64,000 nucleotides of DNA from Humibacter sp. RRB41 (GTDB lineage: Bacteria; Actinomycetota; Actinomycetes; Actinomycetales; Microbacteriaceae). Positions 1-8,392 of the stretch are shown here, in pieces. The notes under the pieces were generated by a model, which saw nothing but the letters and a program-made list of their open reading frames with translations, did no database searches and was not told the DNA's origin. Location: positions 372,001-436,000 of the forward strand of contig NZ_JAKWJQ010000003.1 of assembly GCF_022761015.1 (NCBI RefSeq), in the 5' to 3' direction. Positions within the stretch are counted from its first letter, which is position 1. The number at the start of each line of letters is the position of its first letter. Both the position numbers and the translations under genes were made by a program.

Positions 1-681
1 GAGTCCAAGGGCTGGAAGACCGAGATCCTCGAGCACGACGACACCGACCTCGGCGGCTACACGAACGTGCAGGTCGCCATCAAGGGCAACTCGCCCGACC
101 CGGCGGAGGGCCCATGGGCGCATCTGAAGTACGAGGGCGGCGTGCACCGTGTGCAGCGGGTGCCGGTGACCGAGTCGCAGGGACGCATCCAGACATCGAC
201 GGCCGGCGTTCTCGTGTTCCCCGAGGTGGACGAGCCTGAAGAGGTCGAGATCAACGCGAACGACCTGCGCATCGACGTGTTCCGCTCGTCGGGGCCAGGG
301 GGCCAGTCGGTGAACACCACAGACTCTGCGGTGCGCATCACGCACATCCCGACCGGCATCGTGGTGTCGATGCAGAACGAGAAGTCGCAGATCCAGAACC
401 GCGAGGCGGGCATGCGCGTGCTGCGCGCCCGACTCCTGGCGAAGCAGCAGGAAGAGTTGGATGCCGCTGCATCGGATGCGCGCAAGTCGCAGATCCGCGG
501 CATGGACCGCTCCGAGCGCATCCGCACGTACAACTTCCCCGAGAACCGCATCGCCGACCACCGCACGGGCTACAAGGCGTACAACCTCGACCAGGTGATG
601 AACGGCGCGCTCGATCCCGTGATCGACTCCGCCATCCAGACCGACGAAGAGGCGCGCCTCGCCGCCCTCGGCGAGGACTGA
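1..681 (+). CDS. prfA: Peptide chain release factor 1, 3' part (5' end outside window)
   Basis: Class I release factor that reads UAA and UAG stop codons and triggers peptidyl-tRNA hydrolysis on the ribosome. The frame is open from base 1, so the gene starts upstream and only the C-terminal 226 residues are here. The GGQ catalytic loop ([18 protein letters not shown]) lies near 285-340 and is followed by the family sequence [10 protein letters not shown]. It ends with TGA 15 bases from the convergent cysE stop. In actinobacteria prfA normally precedes prmC, which methylates the GGQ glutamine. Here the cysE-cysK pair lies between them. Confidence 0.97.
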   Translation, partial: ESKGWKTEILEHDDTDLGGYTNVQVAIKGNSPDPAEGPWAHLKYEGGVHRVQRVPVTESQGRIQTSTAGVLVFPEVDEPEEVEINANDLRIDVFRSSGPGGQSVNTTDSAVRITHIPTGIVVSMQNEKSQIQNREAGMRVLRARLLAKQQEELDAAASDARKSQIRGMDRSERIRTYNFPENRIADHRTGYKAYNLDQVMNGALDPVIDSAIQTDEEARLAALGED

Positions 682-696
682 GACGGGCCGCCGGCC

Positions 697-1284
697 TCAG
701 ATGTAGATGCCGGGGTCGAGCCACGCCTCGTCGGAGGGGGTCTCCGGAGCGCGAGGTGAAGCATCCTGCCTGCGATCACGGGCCGGGATGCCCACCAGCA
801 CCGAATCCGGCGGCGCCGACTTCACGACGACCGCGTTCGCGCCCACCACGGAGCGTGCCCCGAGCACGATGTCACCGAGCACCTGCGCGCCGGCCCCGAC
901 GACGACGCCGTCGTGCAGGGTCGGATGCCGCTTGCCACGTCCCCTGGACTTTCCGCCGAGCGTGACGCCGTGGTACAGCATCACCCCGTCGCCGATCACC
1001 GTCGTCTCGCCGATCACGACGCCCATGCCGTGGTCGATGAAGAAGCGCCGGCCGATGCGGGCGCCGGGGTGGATCTCCACACCGGTGAGAAACCGTGCGA
1101 ACTGCGACAGCAGTCTTGCGGGCAGCCTCAGCCCGGGGGAGATCCACCAGCGGTGGGCGATGCGGTACAGCCAGATGGCGTGCAGACCGGAATAGGCCAG
1201 CGCGATCTCGACATCGCTGCGGGCGGCCGGGTCATGGCTCCTGGCATTGGCGATGTCCTCGCGCATTCGCGAGAGAACGGACAT
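697..1284 (-). CDS. cysE: Serine O-acetyltransferase
   Basis: Makes O-acetylserine from serine and acetyl-CoA, the first committed step of cysteine synthesis. The 195-residue protein is a short, EpsC-like form (E. coli CysE is about 273). It carries the left-handed beta-helix hexapeptide repeats ([28 protein letters not shown]) with the catalytic His of the IDHGMG motif, and ends in a charged tail. The ATG at 1284 is two bases beyond the cysK stop, so the two genes are surely co-transcribed, cysK first. Upstream in-frame ATGs would lie inside cysK and give no family sequence. Confidence 0.95.
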   Translation of the reverse strand: MSVLSRMREDIANARSHDPAARSDVEIALAYSGLHAIWLYRIAHRWWISPGLRLPARLLSQFARFLTGVEIHPGARIGRRFFIDHGMGVVIGETTVIGDGVMLYHGVTLGGKSRGRGKRHPTLHDGVVVGAGAQVLGDIVLGARSVVGANAVVVKSAPPDSVLVGIPARDRRQDASPRAPETPSDEAWLDPGIYI

Positions 1285-1286
1285 CC

Positions 1287-2225
1287 CTAGTCGAGCAGGT
1301 CCTGGTAGAGGATCGTCGAGATATAACGCTCGCCGAAGTCGGGAATGACGACCACGATGGTCTTGCCCGCGTTCTCGGGGCGTTTCGCCACCTGCACGGC
1401 CGCGTTGACCGCGGCTCCCGACGAGATGCCGCCCAGGATGCCCTCCTCGGCTGCCAGCCGGCGCGCGGTCTCGACCGAGGCCTCGGCGTTCACGTCGATG
1501 ACCTCGTCGTAGATGGAGGTGTCGAGCACCTCGGGAACGAAGTTCGCACCGAGGCCCTGGATCTTGTGCGGTCCTGGCTTGCCGCCGTTGAGGATCGGAG
1601 ACTCGGCAGGCTCGACGGCGATGATCTGGATGTCGGGCTTCTGCTCCTTGAGGTAGCCGCCTGCACCGGTGATCGTGCCGCCCGTTCCGATGCCGGAGAC
1701 CAGGATGTCGACGGCGCCTTCCGTGTCGTTCCAGATCTCCGGACCGGTGGTGGCGCGGTGGATCGCGGGGTTCGCCTGGTTGGCGAACTGCTGCGCCCAG
1801 ATCGCGTTCTCGGTGTTCGCGACGATCTCCTTGGCCTTCTCGACCGCGCCGCGCATGCCGTCGGCTCCTGGTGTGAGCACGATGTCGGCGCCGTATGCGC
1901 GCAGCAAGACGCGGCGCTCCTTGCTCGCCGTCTCGGGCATCGTGATGATCAGCTTGTATCCGCGGGCGGCAGCGACGAACGCCAGCGCGATGCCGGTGTT
2001 GCCGCTCGTGCCTTCCACGATCGTTCCGCCGGGCTTCAGCGCACCCGCCGCTTCTGCAGCGTCGATGATCGCAAGACCGATGCGGTCCTTCACGCTCGCA
2101 GCAGGGCTGTAGAACTCGAGCTTCGCGAGCACGGTCGCCTGCGCGCCATCGATCACGCGATTGAGCTTCACGAGCGGGGTGTTGCCGACCACCTGGGTGA
2201 TGTCGGAGTAGATCTTGCCGGACAT
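1287..2225 (-). CDS. cysK: Cysteine synthase A (O-acetylserine sulfhydrylase)
   Basis: PLP enzyme that turns O-acetylserine and sulfide into cysteine. At 312 residues it has the usual family length. The PLP lysine is K46 in [11 protein letters not shown], the substrate loop [13 protein letters not shown] follows, and the glycine-rich phosphate-binding segment is [15 protein letters not shown]. It starts at ATG 2225 with GAAAGG as a Shine-Dalgarno sequence and is followed after two bases by cysE. The C-terminus ends in TILYQDLLD, which resembles the C-terminal Ile tail that CysE uses to dock on CysK, but that tail belongs to CysE and is not implied here. Confidence 0.96.
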   Translation of the reverse strand: MSGKIYSDITQVVGNTPLVKLNRVIDGAQATVLAKLEFYSPAASVKDRIGLAIIDAAEAAGALKPGGTIVEGTSGNTGIALAFVAAARGYKLIITMPETASKERRVLLRAYGADIVLTPGADGMRGAVEKAKEIVANTENAIWAQQFANQANPAIHRATTGPEIWNDTEGAVDILVSGIGTGGTITGAGGYLKEQKPDIQIIAVEPAESPILNGGKPGPHKIQGLGANFVPEVLDTSIYDEVIDVNAEASVETARRLAAEEGILGGISSGAAVNAAVQVAKRPENAGKTIVVVIPDFGERYISTILYQDLLD

Positions 2226-2321
2226 GACATGCCTTTCGACGCGACGGAAACGTTGAGAACAAGACGACTGAAGCTGGCCGACGGCCCGAAGCGCGAGAGC
2301 GCCGCCGTCTGAAGCTTATTC

Positions 2322-2351
2322 TTGACGGTCGGACCCGTTGCCGAATATGAC
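2322..2351 (+). promoter_or_regulatory. Putative sigma-70-type promoter of prmC
   Basis: TTGACG (2322-2327) and TATGAC (2346-2351) are separated by 18 bases in the 229-base space between the divergent cysK and prmC. The predicted start of transcription gives a leader of about 95 bases. I see no clear cysK promoter on the other strand. Confidence 0.4.
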
Positions 2352-2454
2352 GACGGCATGAGTTGCCTGTGCGATGCGTTCGCGGTCGTCGAGAGTGCAG
2401 GTCCGAGATCCTGTGAGTGCTGGCGGGGACGCTGAGCGAAGGAAGCGAGAGCCC

Positions 2455-3324
2455 ATGGATTCCGACGGTAGGACCGTGCGTGACGTGCTGCGCGAGGTGA
2501 CAGAGCAGCTTGCCGCGGCGGGCATCGTCGACCCTTCGGTGGATGCCGAGCTCCTCGTCGGCCACGTGCTGCAGGCCGGCCGGGGTCGGGTGCAGGCGCT
2601 CGTGGTGACGGATGCCCCGGTGTCGGCGGGTCAGGCATCCGCCGTCGGCGCGCTTGCGGCTCGTCGTGCAACGAGAGAGCCGCTGCAGCACATCACGGGG
2701 AGGGCGCCGTTCCGCTCGCTGAACCTGCTGGTGGGCCCCGGTGTCTTCGTGCCGCGTCCCGAGACGGAGCTGCTCGCGCAGATCGCGGTGGATGCCTTGC
2801 GTTCGGCAGCGGAGCCGCAGCCGATCGGCATCGACTTCGGAACCGGCAGCGGCGCTGTGGCGATCTCGATGGCCACCGAGGTTCCGCACGCGACCGTGCA
2901 CGCCATCGAGCGCTCACCCGAGGCGTTCGCGTGGGCGGCGCGGAATGTCGAGGAGTCCGGCGCAACCAACCTCGAACTGTCGCAGGGCGATCTCGCCGAT
3001 TCCCTCCACGAGCTCGCGGGTCGGGCGGCCGTGGTCGTCTCGAATCCGCCCTACGTGCCAGACGACGCGATTCCGCGCGATCCTGAGGTGAGGCTCTTCG
3101 ATCCACCGGCCGCGTTGTACGGCGGTCCCGACGGGCTCGACGTGGTGCGGGTGCTGTCGCGACGCGGACTGGAGCTGCTGCGCCCCGGCGGACTCATCGC
3201 GATCGAGCACGGAGAGCTGCAGGGGAGCGAGGTACGGGGCATCCTGCTGGGCGACGGGTGGCGTGGGGTCACCACCCACGTCGACCTGACGATGCGCGAT
3301 CGGGTCACGACGGCGATGCGCTGA
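2455..3324 (+). CDS. prmC: Release factor glutamine methyltransferase
   Basis: N5-glutamine methyltransferase that modifies the GGQ glutamine of RF1 and RF2. It has 289 residues. The N-terminal helical release-factor-binding domain is followed by a Rossmann SAM-binding fold with the motif [16 protein letters not shown] and the catalytic NPPY motif ([14 protein letters not shown]). I chose ATG 2455 because a purine-rich GAAGGAAGCGAG precedes it. An in-frame ATG at 2374 would add 27 residues of non-family sequence. Its natural partner prfA lies just upstream, separated by the inverted cysteine operon. Confidence 0.95.
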   Translation: MDSDGRTVRDVLREVTEQLAAAGIVDPSVDAELLVGHVLQAGRGRVQALVVTDAPVSAGQASAVGALAARRATREPLQHITGRAPFRSLNLLVGPGVFVPRPETELLAQIAVDALRSAAEPQPIGIDFGTGSGAVAISMATEVPHATVHAIERSPEAFAWAARNVEESGATNLELSQGDLADSLHELAGRAAVVVSNPPYVPDDAIPRDPEVRLFDPPAALYGGPDGLDVVRVLSRRGLELLRPGGLIAIEHGELQGSEVRGILLGDGWRGVTTHVDLTMRDRVTTAMR

Positions 3325-3334
3325 GCGTCAACGG

Positions 3335-4270
3335 TCAGTTGCCCGACTTCTCGCGCTCCTTGGCTGCTCGCTCCCTGGCCGCTTTGACGGCTTCCCGCTC
3401 GCGCTTGCGCGCATCGCGCAGTGACTTCTCCGCCTCGCGTCGCGACTTCGCGGCCTCTTTCACGCGCTTGTCCGAGCCGTAGAGCGCTGAGTCGTCGTCA
3501 TCGGGCGGTGTAGGCGTGGCGGAGGCGCCTCCCCGGTCGATGTAGCGCTCGATGCCGTCGAGCACCCTTTCGAGTCCGAACGCGAAGTCGTCGAATTCGT
3601 TCGAGGTGTACGCGCCAGACGCGATGACCGGAGCGAGATCGGGAAACCGGTCCGGCGTCACGAGCGCGGCGAGGGCCGGCGCGAACGAGGCGCCCGTCAC
3701 CTCATCGCCAGGTGTTCCCGAGGTGTCGATGTCCGACTGGATGCCGCCGACCGCGCGCACGTACGAGGCGAGCAGTAGAACGCACGCCATCTTCTCGTGC
3801 TCGCTCAGTGCGGCTGGGCGAAGCGAGCGCAGCGCCAGGTCGATGAGGCGCATCACGTTGGGCGTCAGCGGTGTTCCCGTGATCGGTATGTCCACGTACC
3901 ACGCATGCCGGCGAAAGGCGTCGAGATTGGCGAGCGTCCACTGCCGCAGCCCGGTGCGCCAATCGTCGTCGGGCGGCTCGGGGAGTTCGATGTCGGCGAC
4001 GGCATCCTGCATGAGCAGCAGCAGGTCGTCCTTGCTCGTGATGTAGCGGTAGAGCGACATCGTCGTGAACCCGAGAGCGGATGCCACGCGCGCCATCGAC
4101 ACGGCGCCCAGGCCCTCGGCGTCGGCGAGCTGGATCGCCGCCTCGACGATGCGCTCGATGCTGAGCTCGCGTTTCGGTCCGCGCTGCGGTCGCTCGGCGA
4201 CGCCCCAGGAGAGCGCGACAGCGTGCGGCAAGGCCAGGTCGGAGGCGCCGTCCGGGTCTGTCTCGGTCAT
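3335..4270 (-). CDS. TetR/AcrR-family transcriptional regulator (class with TetR_C-like C-domain)
   Basis: 311 residues. A helix-turn-helix domain sits near residues 25-80 (IERIVEAAIQLADAEG, then FTTMSLYRYITSKDDLLLLM), followed by an all-helical ligand-binding domain. It ends in a long charged Lys/Arg/Glu/Ala-rich tail of about 45 residues likely to form a helix or coiled coil. It is the last gene in the same direction as the ABC ATPase and permease upstream, so it very likely represses that exporter. GGGAGAACG precedes the ATG at 4270. The leader between permease and regulator contains a long inverted repeat (4297-4367). The inducing ligand is unknown. Confidence 0.85.
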   Translation of the reverse strand: MTETDPDGASDLALPHAVALSWGVAERPQRGPKRELSIERIVEAAIQLADAEGLGAVSMARVASALGFTTMSLYRYITSKDDLLLLMQDAVADIELPEPPDDDWRTGLRQWTLANLDAFRRHAWYVDIPITGTPLTPNVMRLIDLALRSLRPAALSEHEKMACVLLLASYVRAVGGIQSDIDTSGTPGDEVTGASFAPALAALVTPDRFPDLAPVIASGAYTSNEFDDFAFGLERVLDGIERYIDRGGASATPTPPDDDDSALYGSDKRVKEAAKSRREAEKSLRDARKREREAVKAARERAAKEREKSGN

Positions 4271-4296
4271 CGTTCTCCCTCTGCCTCGAAAGCCTT

Positions 4297-4367
4297 CGCG
4301 AGGCTGCACGCCCACGACCAAGCAGCGGGTATCACTCTCAGTCTCGGGGTGGGCGTGCAGTCTCGCG
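4297..4367. repeat. Long imperfect inverted repeat between ABC permease and TetR genes
   Basis: Arms 4297-4315 (CGCGAGGCTGCACGCCCAC) and 4349-4367 (GTGGGCGTGCAGTCTCGCG) match at 18 of 19 positions around a 33-base loop. In the mRNA it would form a stable stem just ahead of the regulator gene. No T-run follows on the transcribed strand, so it is not a standard intrinsic terminator. An operator with two half-sites or a leader structure is possible. Confidence 0.75.
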
Positions 4368-4417
4368 GCATGCGTGGCGGCCAGTCTATGAGCAGCGGCT
4401 CGCGGAGCGGGATCTGC

Positions 4418-5224
4418 TCATTCCTTGACGCGCTTGGCGAAGACGATCGTCGCGCCGACGTAGCTCACCAGCAGGATGCCGAGCATCCACGCCAGCGCCA
4501 CCCAGAGGGTGTTTCCCGGCGCCGTCCCGCTCAGCAGGTCTCGCATGGTCTCGATGATCGGCGTGTAGGGCTGGTGATCGGCGAACCCGCGCAACCAGAC
4601 GGGCATCGTGTCCGTCGGCACGAAACCGCTGGAGAGATAGGGCAGAAAGAGGAACACGAAGTTGATCGACGATGCGGCATCCACGCTCAGCAGCAGTCCG
4701 CCGAGAGCGCTGAGCCAGGTGAACGCCAGGATCATCAGCACCGCGAACGCGATCGCCCCGACCCAGCCGCCGAACTCCGCGGCCGGCCGGTAGCCCAGCA
4801 GGAGCGCCACTCCGAGAACGGGGATGCAGGCGACGAGGTTGCGTACCACGCTCGCGACGACGTGGCCGTACAGCACGGACGACCCGAACACCGGCAGCGT
4901 CTTGAACCTGTTGACGGTGCCGCTCGTGACATCCTGCGCAACGGCGATCGCTGTCGACGCCGACCCGAAGCCGAGGCACAGCACCAGGGTGCCCGGCACG
5001 ACGTAGTTCACGTAGTTTCCGTCGGACTCGATCGCTCCGCCGAAGATCACGACGAACACGAGCATGATGCAGACCGGTATGACGAACGCGGTGATCAGCG
5101 AGTCGACGCCGCGCAGCGTGCGACGCACCTCCCTGCCCGTCATGGTCGCGATGTCGGCGACTGCGGTGCCGAATCCCTGGTGGTGCGAACGGGGGATGCC
5201 CGGTGCGAGTTCGATCGCGGTCAT
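4418..5224 (-). CDS. ABC-2 type transporter permease, DrrB-like
   Basis: 268 residues with about six hydrophobic segments of the ABC-2 membrane family and the typical C-terminal PYLSSGFVPTDTMPVWLRGFA stretch seen in daunorubicin-resistance (DrrB) type permeases. It forms the membrane part of the exporter with the ATPase encoded just upstream. The two genes overlap by 4 bases (ATGA at 5221-5224). The likely role is efflux of a hydrophobic drug or antibiotic. The substrate cannot be read from the sequence. Confidence 0.88.
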   Translation of the reverse strand: MTAIELAPGIPRSHHQGFGTAVADIATMTGREVRRTLRGVDSLITAFVIPVCIMLVFVVIFGGAIESDGNYVNYVVPGTLVLCLGFGSASTAIAVAQDVTSGTVNRFKTLPVFGSSVLYGHVVASVVRNLVACIPVLGVALLLGYRPAAEFGGWVGAIAFAVLMILAFTWLSALGGLLLSVDAASSINFVFLFLPYLSSGFVPTDTMPVWLRGFADHQPYTPIIETMRDLLSGTAPGNTLWVALAWMLGILLVSYVGATIVFAKRVKE

Positions 5225-6213
5225 GCTGCCTTCTCCTTGTCGTTGGTGTCGGATGCCCGGCGTCCAGTAGGTGCCTGGTGCCCGGTGAGGGTGAGGAACA
5301 CGTCGTCGAGGCTGGGGCCTGCGATCGCGATGTCGGTCACCGCGACGCCGTGGTCTGCTGTGTCGGCGAGGAACGAGCGGATGTCTGCAACGGCGTGCTC
5401 CGTCGGAACGCGCACCGCGAGCTCATCGAGGTCGCTCTCCGCGTTCTGGCGCAGCGCGGCGGCACGCTGTACGTCGTCGACGGTGGCGAACGAGAACACC
5501 AGATGCTCTCCGCTCACCTGGGCCTTGAGCTCCACCGGAGTTCCGCTCGCCACGATCGTTCCGCCGTCGATCACTCCGACACGATGGGCCAGACGCTCGG
5601 CCTCTTCCAGGTACTGCGTGGTGAGCAGGATCGTCGTTCCGTTCGCCGCGAGCTCGGCCACGAGCGACCACAGCCCCGCTCGGCTTCGCGGGTCGAGTCC
5701 TGTGGTCGGCTCGTCGAGAAAGAGCACGGGCGGGGCCGCGATCAGGCTGATCGCCAGATCGAGCCTGCGCCGCATGCCACCTGAGTAGTCGGCGACCCGC
5801 TTGCCGGCGGCATCCGTGAGGTCGAACGCCTCGAGCAGGTCTCGCACTCGTGTGCGCCGCGCCCTGGTGCCGAGATGACCGAGCCTCGCCATCATCGCGA
5901 GGTTCTCCGCGCCGGTCTGGAACTCGTCGACCGAGGCGTACTGCCCGGTGAGTGCGAACATCCGTCGCGCCTCCTGCGGCCGGGAGAGTACGTCGACGCC
6001 GCCGATCGAGACCGTGCCTGCGTCGGGTTTGATCAGAGTGGAGAGGATGTTGATGGTGGTCGTCTTGCCCGCGCCGTTCGGTCCGAGCAGGGCGTAGATC
6101 TCGCCGCGCCCCACACTGAAGTCCACGGAATCGAGAACCACGTGCTTTCCGTATGTCTTGCGCAGCCCCGTCACCTCGATGGTGCGGTCATGCAGCCGGT
6201 TCATCGCCGTCAT
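5221..6213 (-). CDS. ABC transporter ATP-binding protein, DrrA-like
   Basis: 330-residue ATPase of the daunorubicin-resistance exporter family. It has Walker A GPNGAGKTT, signature YSGGMRRRLDLA, Walker B VLFLDEPTTGLD, the H-loop region LLTTQYLEEAERLAHRV, and the C-terminal extension ending SLDDVFLTLTG that marks DrrA-type ATPases. I start it at ATG 6213 (MTAMNRLHD). Longer in-frame versions would include the promoter. It is first in a three-gene operon ATPase-permease-TetR, which fits an inducible, self-regulated exporter. Confidence 0.9.
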   Translation of the reverse strand: MTAMNRLHDRTIEVTGLRKTYGKHVVLDSVDFSVGRGEIYALLGPNGAGKTTTINILSTLIKPDAGTVSIGGVDVLSRPQEARRMFALTGQYASVDEFQTGAENLAMMARLGHLGTRARRTRVRDLLEAFDLTDAAGKRVADYSGGMRRRLDLAISLIAAPPVLFLDEPTTGLDPRSRAGLWSLVAELAANGTTILLTTQYLEEAERLAHRVGVIDGGTIVASGTPVELKAQVSGEHLVFSFATVDDVQRAAALRQNAESDLDELAVRVPTEHAVADIRSFLADTADHGVAVTDIAIAGPSLDDVFLTLTGHQAPTGRRASDTNDKEKAA

Positions 6214-6263
6214 CGTCGTTGCCCTTCGTTCGATTCGCTTGACTGTGTATGGCGTACTCAGAA

Positions 6264-6292
6264 TGTATAGCATAAACAGTATGCGACGTAAA
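6264..6292 (-). promoter_or_regulatory. Promoter of the DrrAB-like/TetR operon with palindromic operator candidate
   Basis: Read on the minus strand, TTTACG (6287-6292), a 17-base spacer and TATACA (6264-6269) form a good sigma-70-type promoter. Inside the spacer a perfect palindrome GCATA-AACAG-TATGC (6270-6284) overlaps two direct copies of TAAACAGT (plus-strand reading, 6273-6280 and 6289-6296). This AT-rich island in GC-rich DNA is where a TetR repressor would be expected to bind. Confidence 0.6.
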
Positions 6293-6349
6293 CAGTGTGG
6301 TTCGCGTCGATCACCTCTATCGCGGCTGACGCCGCTCACGGGCTCAATC

Positions 6350-6387
6350 GGTGTGGCCGTTGTGAGCAAGCTCCCAACGGCCACACC
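6350..6387. repeat. Perfect 13-bp inverted repeat upstream of tsaC
   Basis: Arms GGTGTGGCCGTTG (6350-6362) and CAACGGCCACACC (6375-6387) pair without mismatch around a 12-base loop. The element lies between the divergent exporter promoter and the TAGAAT box of tsaC, with no T-run. It could be an operator or a hairpin that insulates the two transcription units. Confidence 0.7.
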
Positions 6388-6398
6388 TCAATCGCCCC

Positions 6399-6404
6399 TA
6401 GAAT
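6399..6404 (+). promoter_or_regulatory. TAGAAT -10 box of tsaC
   Basis: TAGAAT lies nine bases before the ATG at 6414 and no Shine-Dalgarno sequence is seen, so the transcript would have almost no leader. Confidence 0.5.
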
Positions 6405-6413
6405 CGGTCGGTC

Positions 6414-7124
6414 ATGACTTCCTTCTACGACTGCTCCGACGACGACGGCCTCGCCGAGGGCATCAAGCAGGCGCGCGCCGCCGTTGAGAACGGCGACCTC
6501 ATCGTGCTTCCCACCGACACCGTCTACGGCATCGGCGCCGACGCTTTCAGTGCCGCCGCCGTCACGAGCCTCCTCGAGGCCAAGGGGCGCGGGAGGCAGT
6601 CGCCGCCGCCCGTGCTGATCCCGGCGCTCACCACGCTCGACGCACTCGCCGAGACAGTGCCCCAAGAGGCGCGCGACCTCGCCGGCGCTTTCTGGCCGGG
6701 CGGTCTCACCATCGTGCTTCCCGCCCAGCCCTCGTTGGCATGGGATCTCGGCGAGACGAAGGGCACCGTCGCGTTGCGCATGCCGAACAACCCGGTCGCG
6801 CTCGCACTTCTGCGCTCGACAGGCCCGCTCGCCGTGTCGTCGGCGAACAAGACGGGCCTGCCTGCCGCCACCACGGCGCACGAGGCCGAGGAGATGCTCG
6901 GCGACTCGGTGGTGGCGTACCTCGACGGAGGATCGGTCGGCGCCGACTACGCAGAGGCCGACGTGACCGAGACGTCGTCCACCATCGTGGATGCCACCGC
7001 GCTCGCCGCAGGCGACGGAAAGCTGCGCATCCTGAGGCACGGCGTCATCAGCGACGAGCAGATCCGCCAGGTCGTCGGCGACGCACTCGAGACCGAGTCG
7101 GCGGAAGACTCTCAGCAGACATGA
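6414..7124 (+). CDS. tsaC: L-threonylcarbamoyladenylate synthase (Sua5/YrdC/YciO family)
   Basis: Makes threonylcarbamoyl-AMP from threonine, bicarbonate and ATP for the t6A37 modification of ANN-decoding tRNAs. The 236-residue protein shows the YrdC fold: LIVLPTDTVYGIGADAFS, then the pocket residues around FWPGGLTIVLPA and the SSANKTGLPA motif. It overlaps wecA by four bases (ATGA at 7121-7124), the same pairing as in other actinobacteria just upstream of the ATP synthase genes. The C-terminal tail beyond about residue 210 is short, so it lacks the full Sua5 domain. Confidence 0.93.
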   Translation: MTSFYDCSDDDGLAEGIKQARAAVENGDLIVLPTDTVYGIGADAFSAAAVTSLLEAKGRGRQSPPPVLIPALTTLDALAETVPQEARDLAGAFWPGGLTIVLPAQPSLAWDLGETKGTVALRMPNNPVALALLRSTGPLAVSSANKTGLPAATTAHEAEEMLGDSVVAYLDGGSVGADYAEADVTETSSTIVDATALAAGDGKLRILRHGVISDEQIRQVVGDALETESAEDSQQT

Positions 7125-8392
7125 CTCTTCTGCTCGTCATCGGACTGATCACGGCGATCGTCACCTTCGTGTTGTCGATCGTGGTCTATCGGGTGGCGCT
7201 GAAGTTCAAGCTGTACCCGCGCATCCGCGAACGCGACGTGCACACCAGGCCGACTCCGCGCCTCGGTGGCGTCGCCATGTTCCTCGGCATCGTGGTGGCC
7301 TTCGGTGTCGCCTACCTGTTCTCCCAGATCTTCCACGGATTCGGCGGACCGCTTCTCGGCGTGGTCTTCTCCGACCCGACACCCGTGCTGGCCATCCTCG
7401 GCGCCGCCCTGCTGATCGTCGTGATCGGCGTCGCCGACGACCTGTGGGATCTCGACTGGATGACGAAGCTCGCCGGCCAGTTCGTGGCCGCCGGTCTCGT
7501 CGCCTGGCTCGGCGTGCAGATCTACTCGTTGCCCCTTGGCGGGGGAGTGACAGTCGGATCCCCGTGGATGAGCGTGGCCATGACGGTGATCGCCATCGTG
7601 CTCGTGATGAACGCCATCAACTTCATCGACGGTCTCGATGGGCTGGTTGCCGGCGTCGCCCTGATCGCCAACGGCGCGTTCTTCATCTACAGCTATCTGA
7701 TCACCGTCAAGACGAGCCCCTCGAACTACTTCAGCCTCGCATCGGTGCTGGCCGTCATCCTGGTGGGTGCGTGCGCAGGATTCCTGCCGCTGAACTGGCA
7801 TCCGGCCCGCATGTTCATGGGAGACACCGGCGCCCTGCTGATCGGGCTGCTGATGGCGTCCTCCGCGATCGCCGTCACGGGGCAGATCGACCCGGTCGCT
7901 CTCGAGGAAGGCGGCGCGAGGTCGCTGTTCCCCGCGTTCATCCCGATCATCCTGCCGTTCGCCGTGCTGGTGGTGCCGTTGCTCGACTTCGGCCTCGCCG
8001 TCTTCCGGCGGGTGCGAGCCGGCAAGTCACCGTTCAGCGCCGATCGCAAACACCTGCACCATCGTCTGCTCGACATGGGGCACTCGCACCTGCAGGCCGT
8101 CCTGATCTTCTACGCGTGGACCGCCGTGGTCTCGATCGGATGCCTGCTGTTCTGGTTCCAGCCCATCTGGCCGGCCGTGCTGTTCCTCTGCGTCGGCCTC
8201 GTCGTGTGCACCGCGCTCACGCTCGCACCGCTGAGCCGACGCAAGAGCATCGAGGCCATCGCCGAATCGACGCCCGCGAGTGAACAGTCCGCCGATCCGG
8301 ATGCCGCTGCCCGCCTCGATCCGCTCGACGCGGCATCCGAAATCTCACCATCTGATATGCCAGCACCACCCAGGAAGGAAATGACCCCATGA
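7121..8392 (+). CDS. wecA: Undecaprenyl-phosphate GlcNAc-1-phosphate transferase (WecA/MraY family)
   Basis: Multi-pass membrane enzyme of 423 residues that transfers a sugar-1-phosphate from a UDP-sugar to the polyprenyl carrier, starting teichoic-acid, arabinogalactan-type or other wall glycan synthesis. About eleven hydrophobic segments are visible. Family motifs are GVADDLWDLDW (catalytic Asp pair), NFIDGLDGLVAG, the Mg-binding MGDTGALLIG, and HLHHRLLDMGHSH. The last 50 residues are polar and Ala/Ser-rich. It overlaps tsaC upstream and the AtpI-like gene downstream by four bases each. Confidence 0.92.
   Translation: MTLLLVIGLITAIVTFVLSIVVYRVALKFKLYPRIRERDVHTRPTPRLGGVAMFLGIVVAFGVAYLFSQIFHGFGGPLLGVVFSDPTPVLAILGAALLIVVIGVADDLWDLDWMTKLAGQFVAAGLVAWLGVQIYSLPLGGGVTVGSPWMSVAMTVIAIVLVMNAINFIDGLDGLVAGVALIANGAFFIYSYLITVKTSPSNYFSLASVLAVILVGACAGFLPLNWHPARMFMGDTGALLIGLLMASSAIAVTGQIDPVALEEGGARSLFPAFIPIILPFAVLVVPLLDFGLAVFRRVRAGKSPFSADRKHLHHRLLDMGHSHLQAVLIFYAWTAVVSIGCLLFWFQPIWPAVLFLCVGLVVCTALTLAPLSRRKSIEAIAESTPASEQSADPDAAARLDPLDAASEISPSDMPAPPRKEMTP

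Noticed and set aside
697-2901. Very long minus-strand open frame across cysE, cysK and prmC
   Set aside because: Only its 3' part (cysE, 697-1284) has family sequence. The rest is Arg/His-rich antisense of cysK and prmC, typical of high-GC shadow frames.
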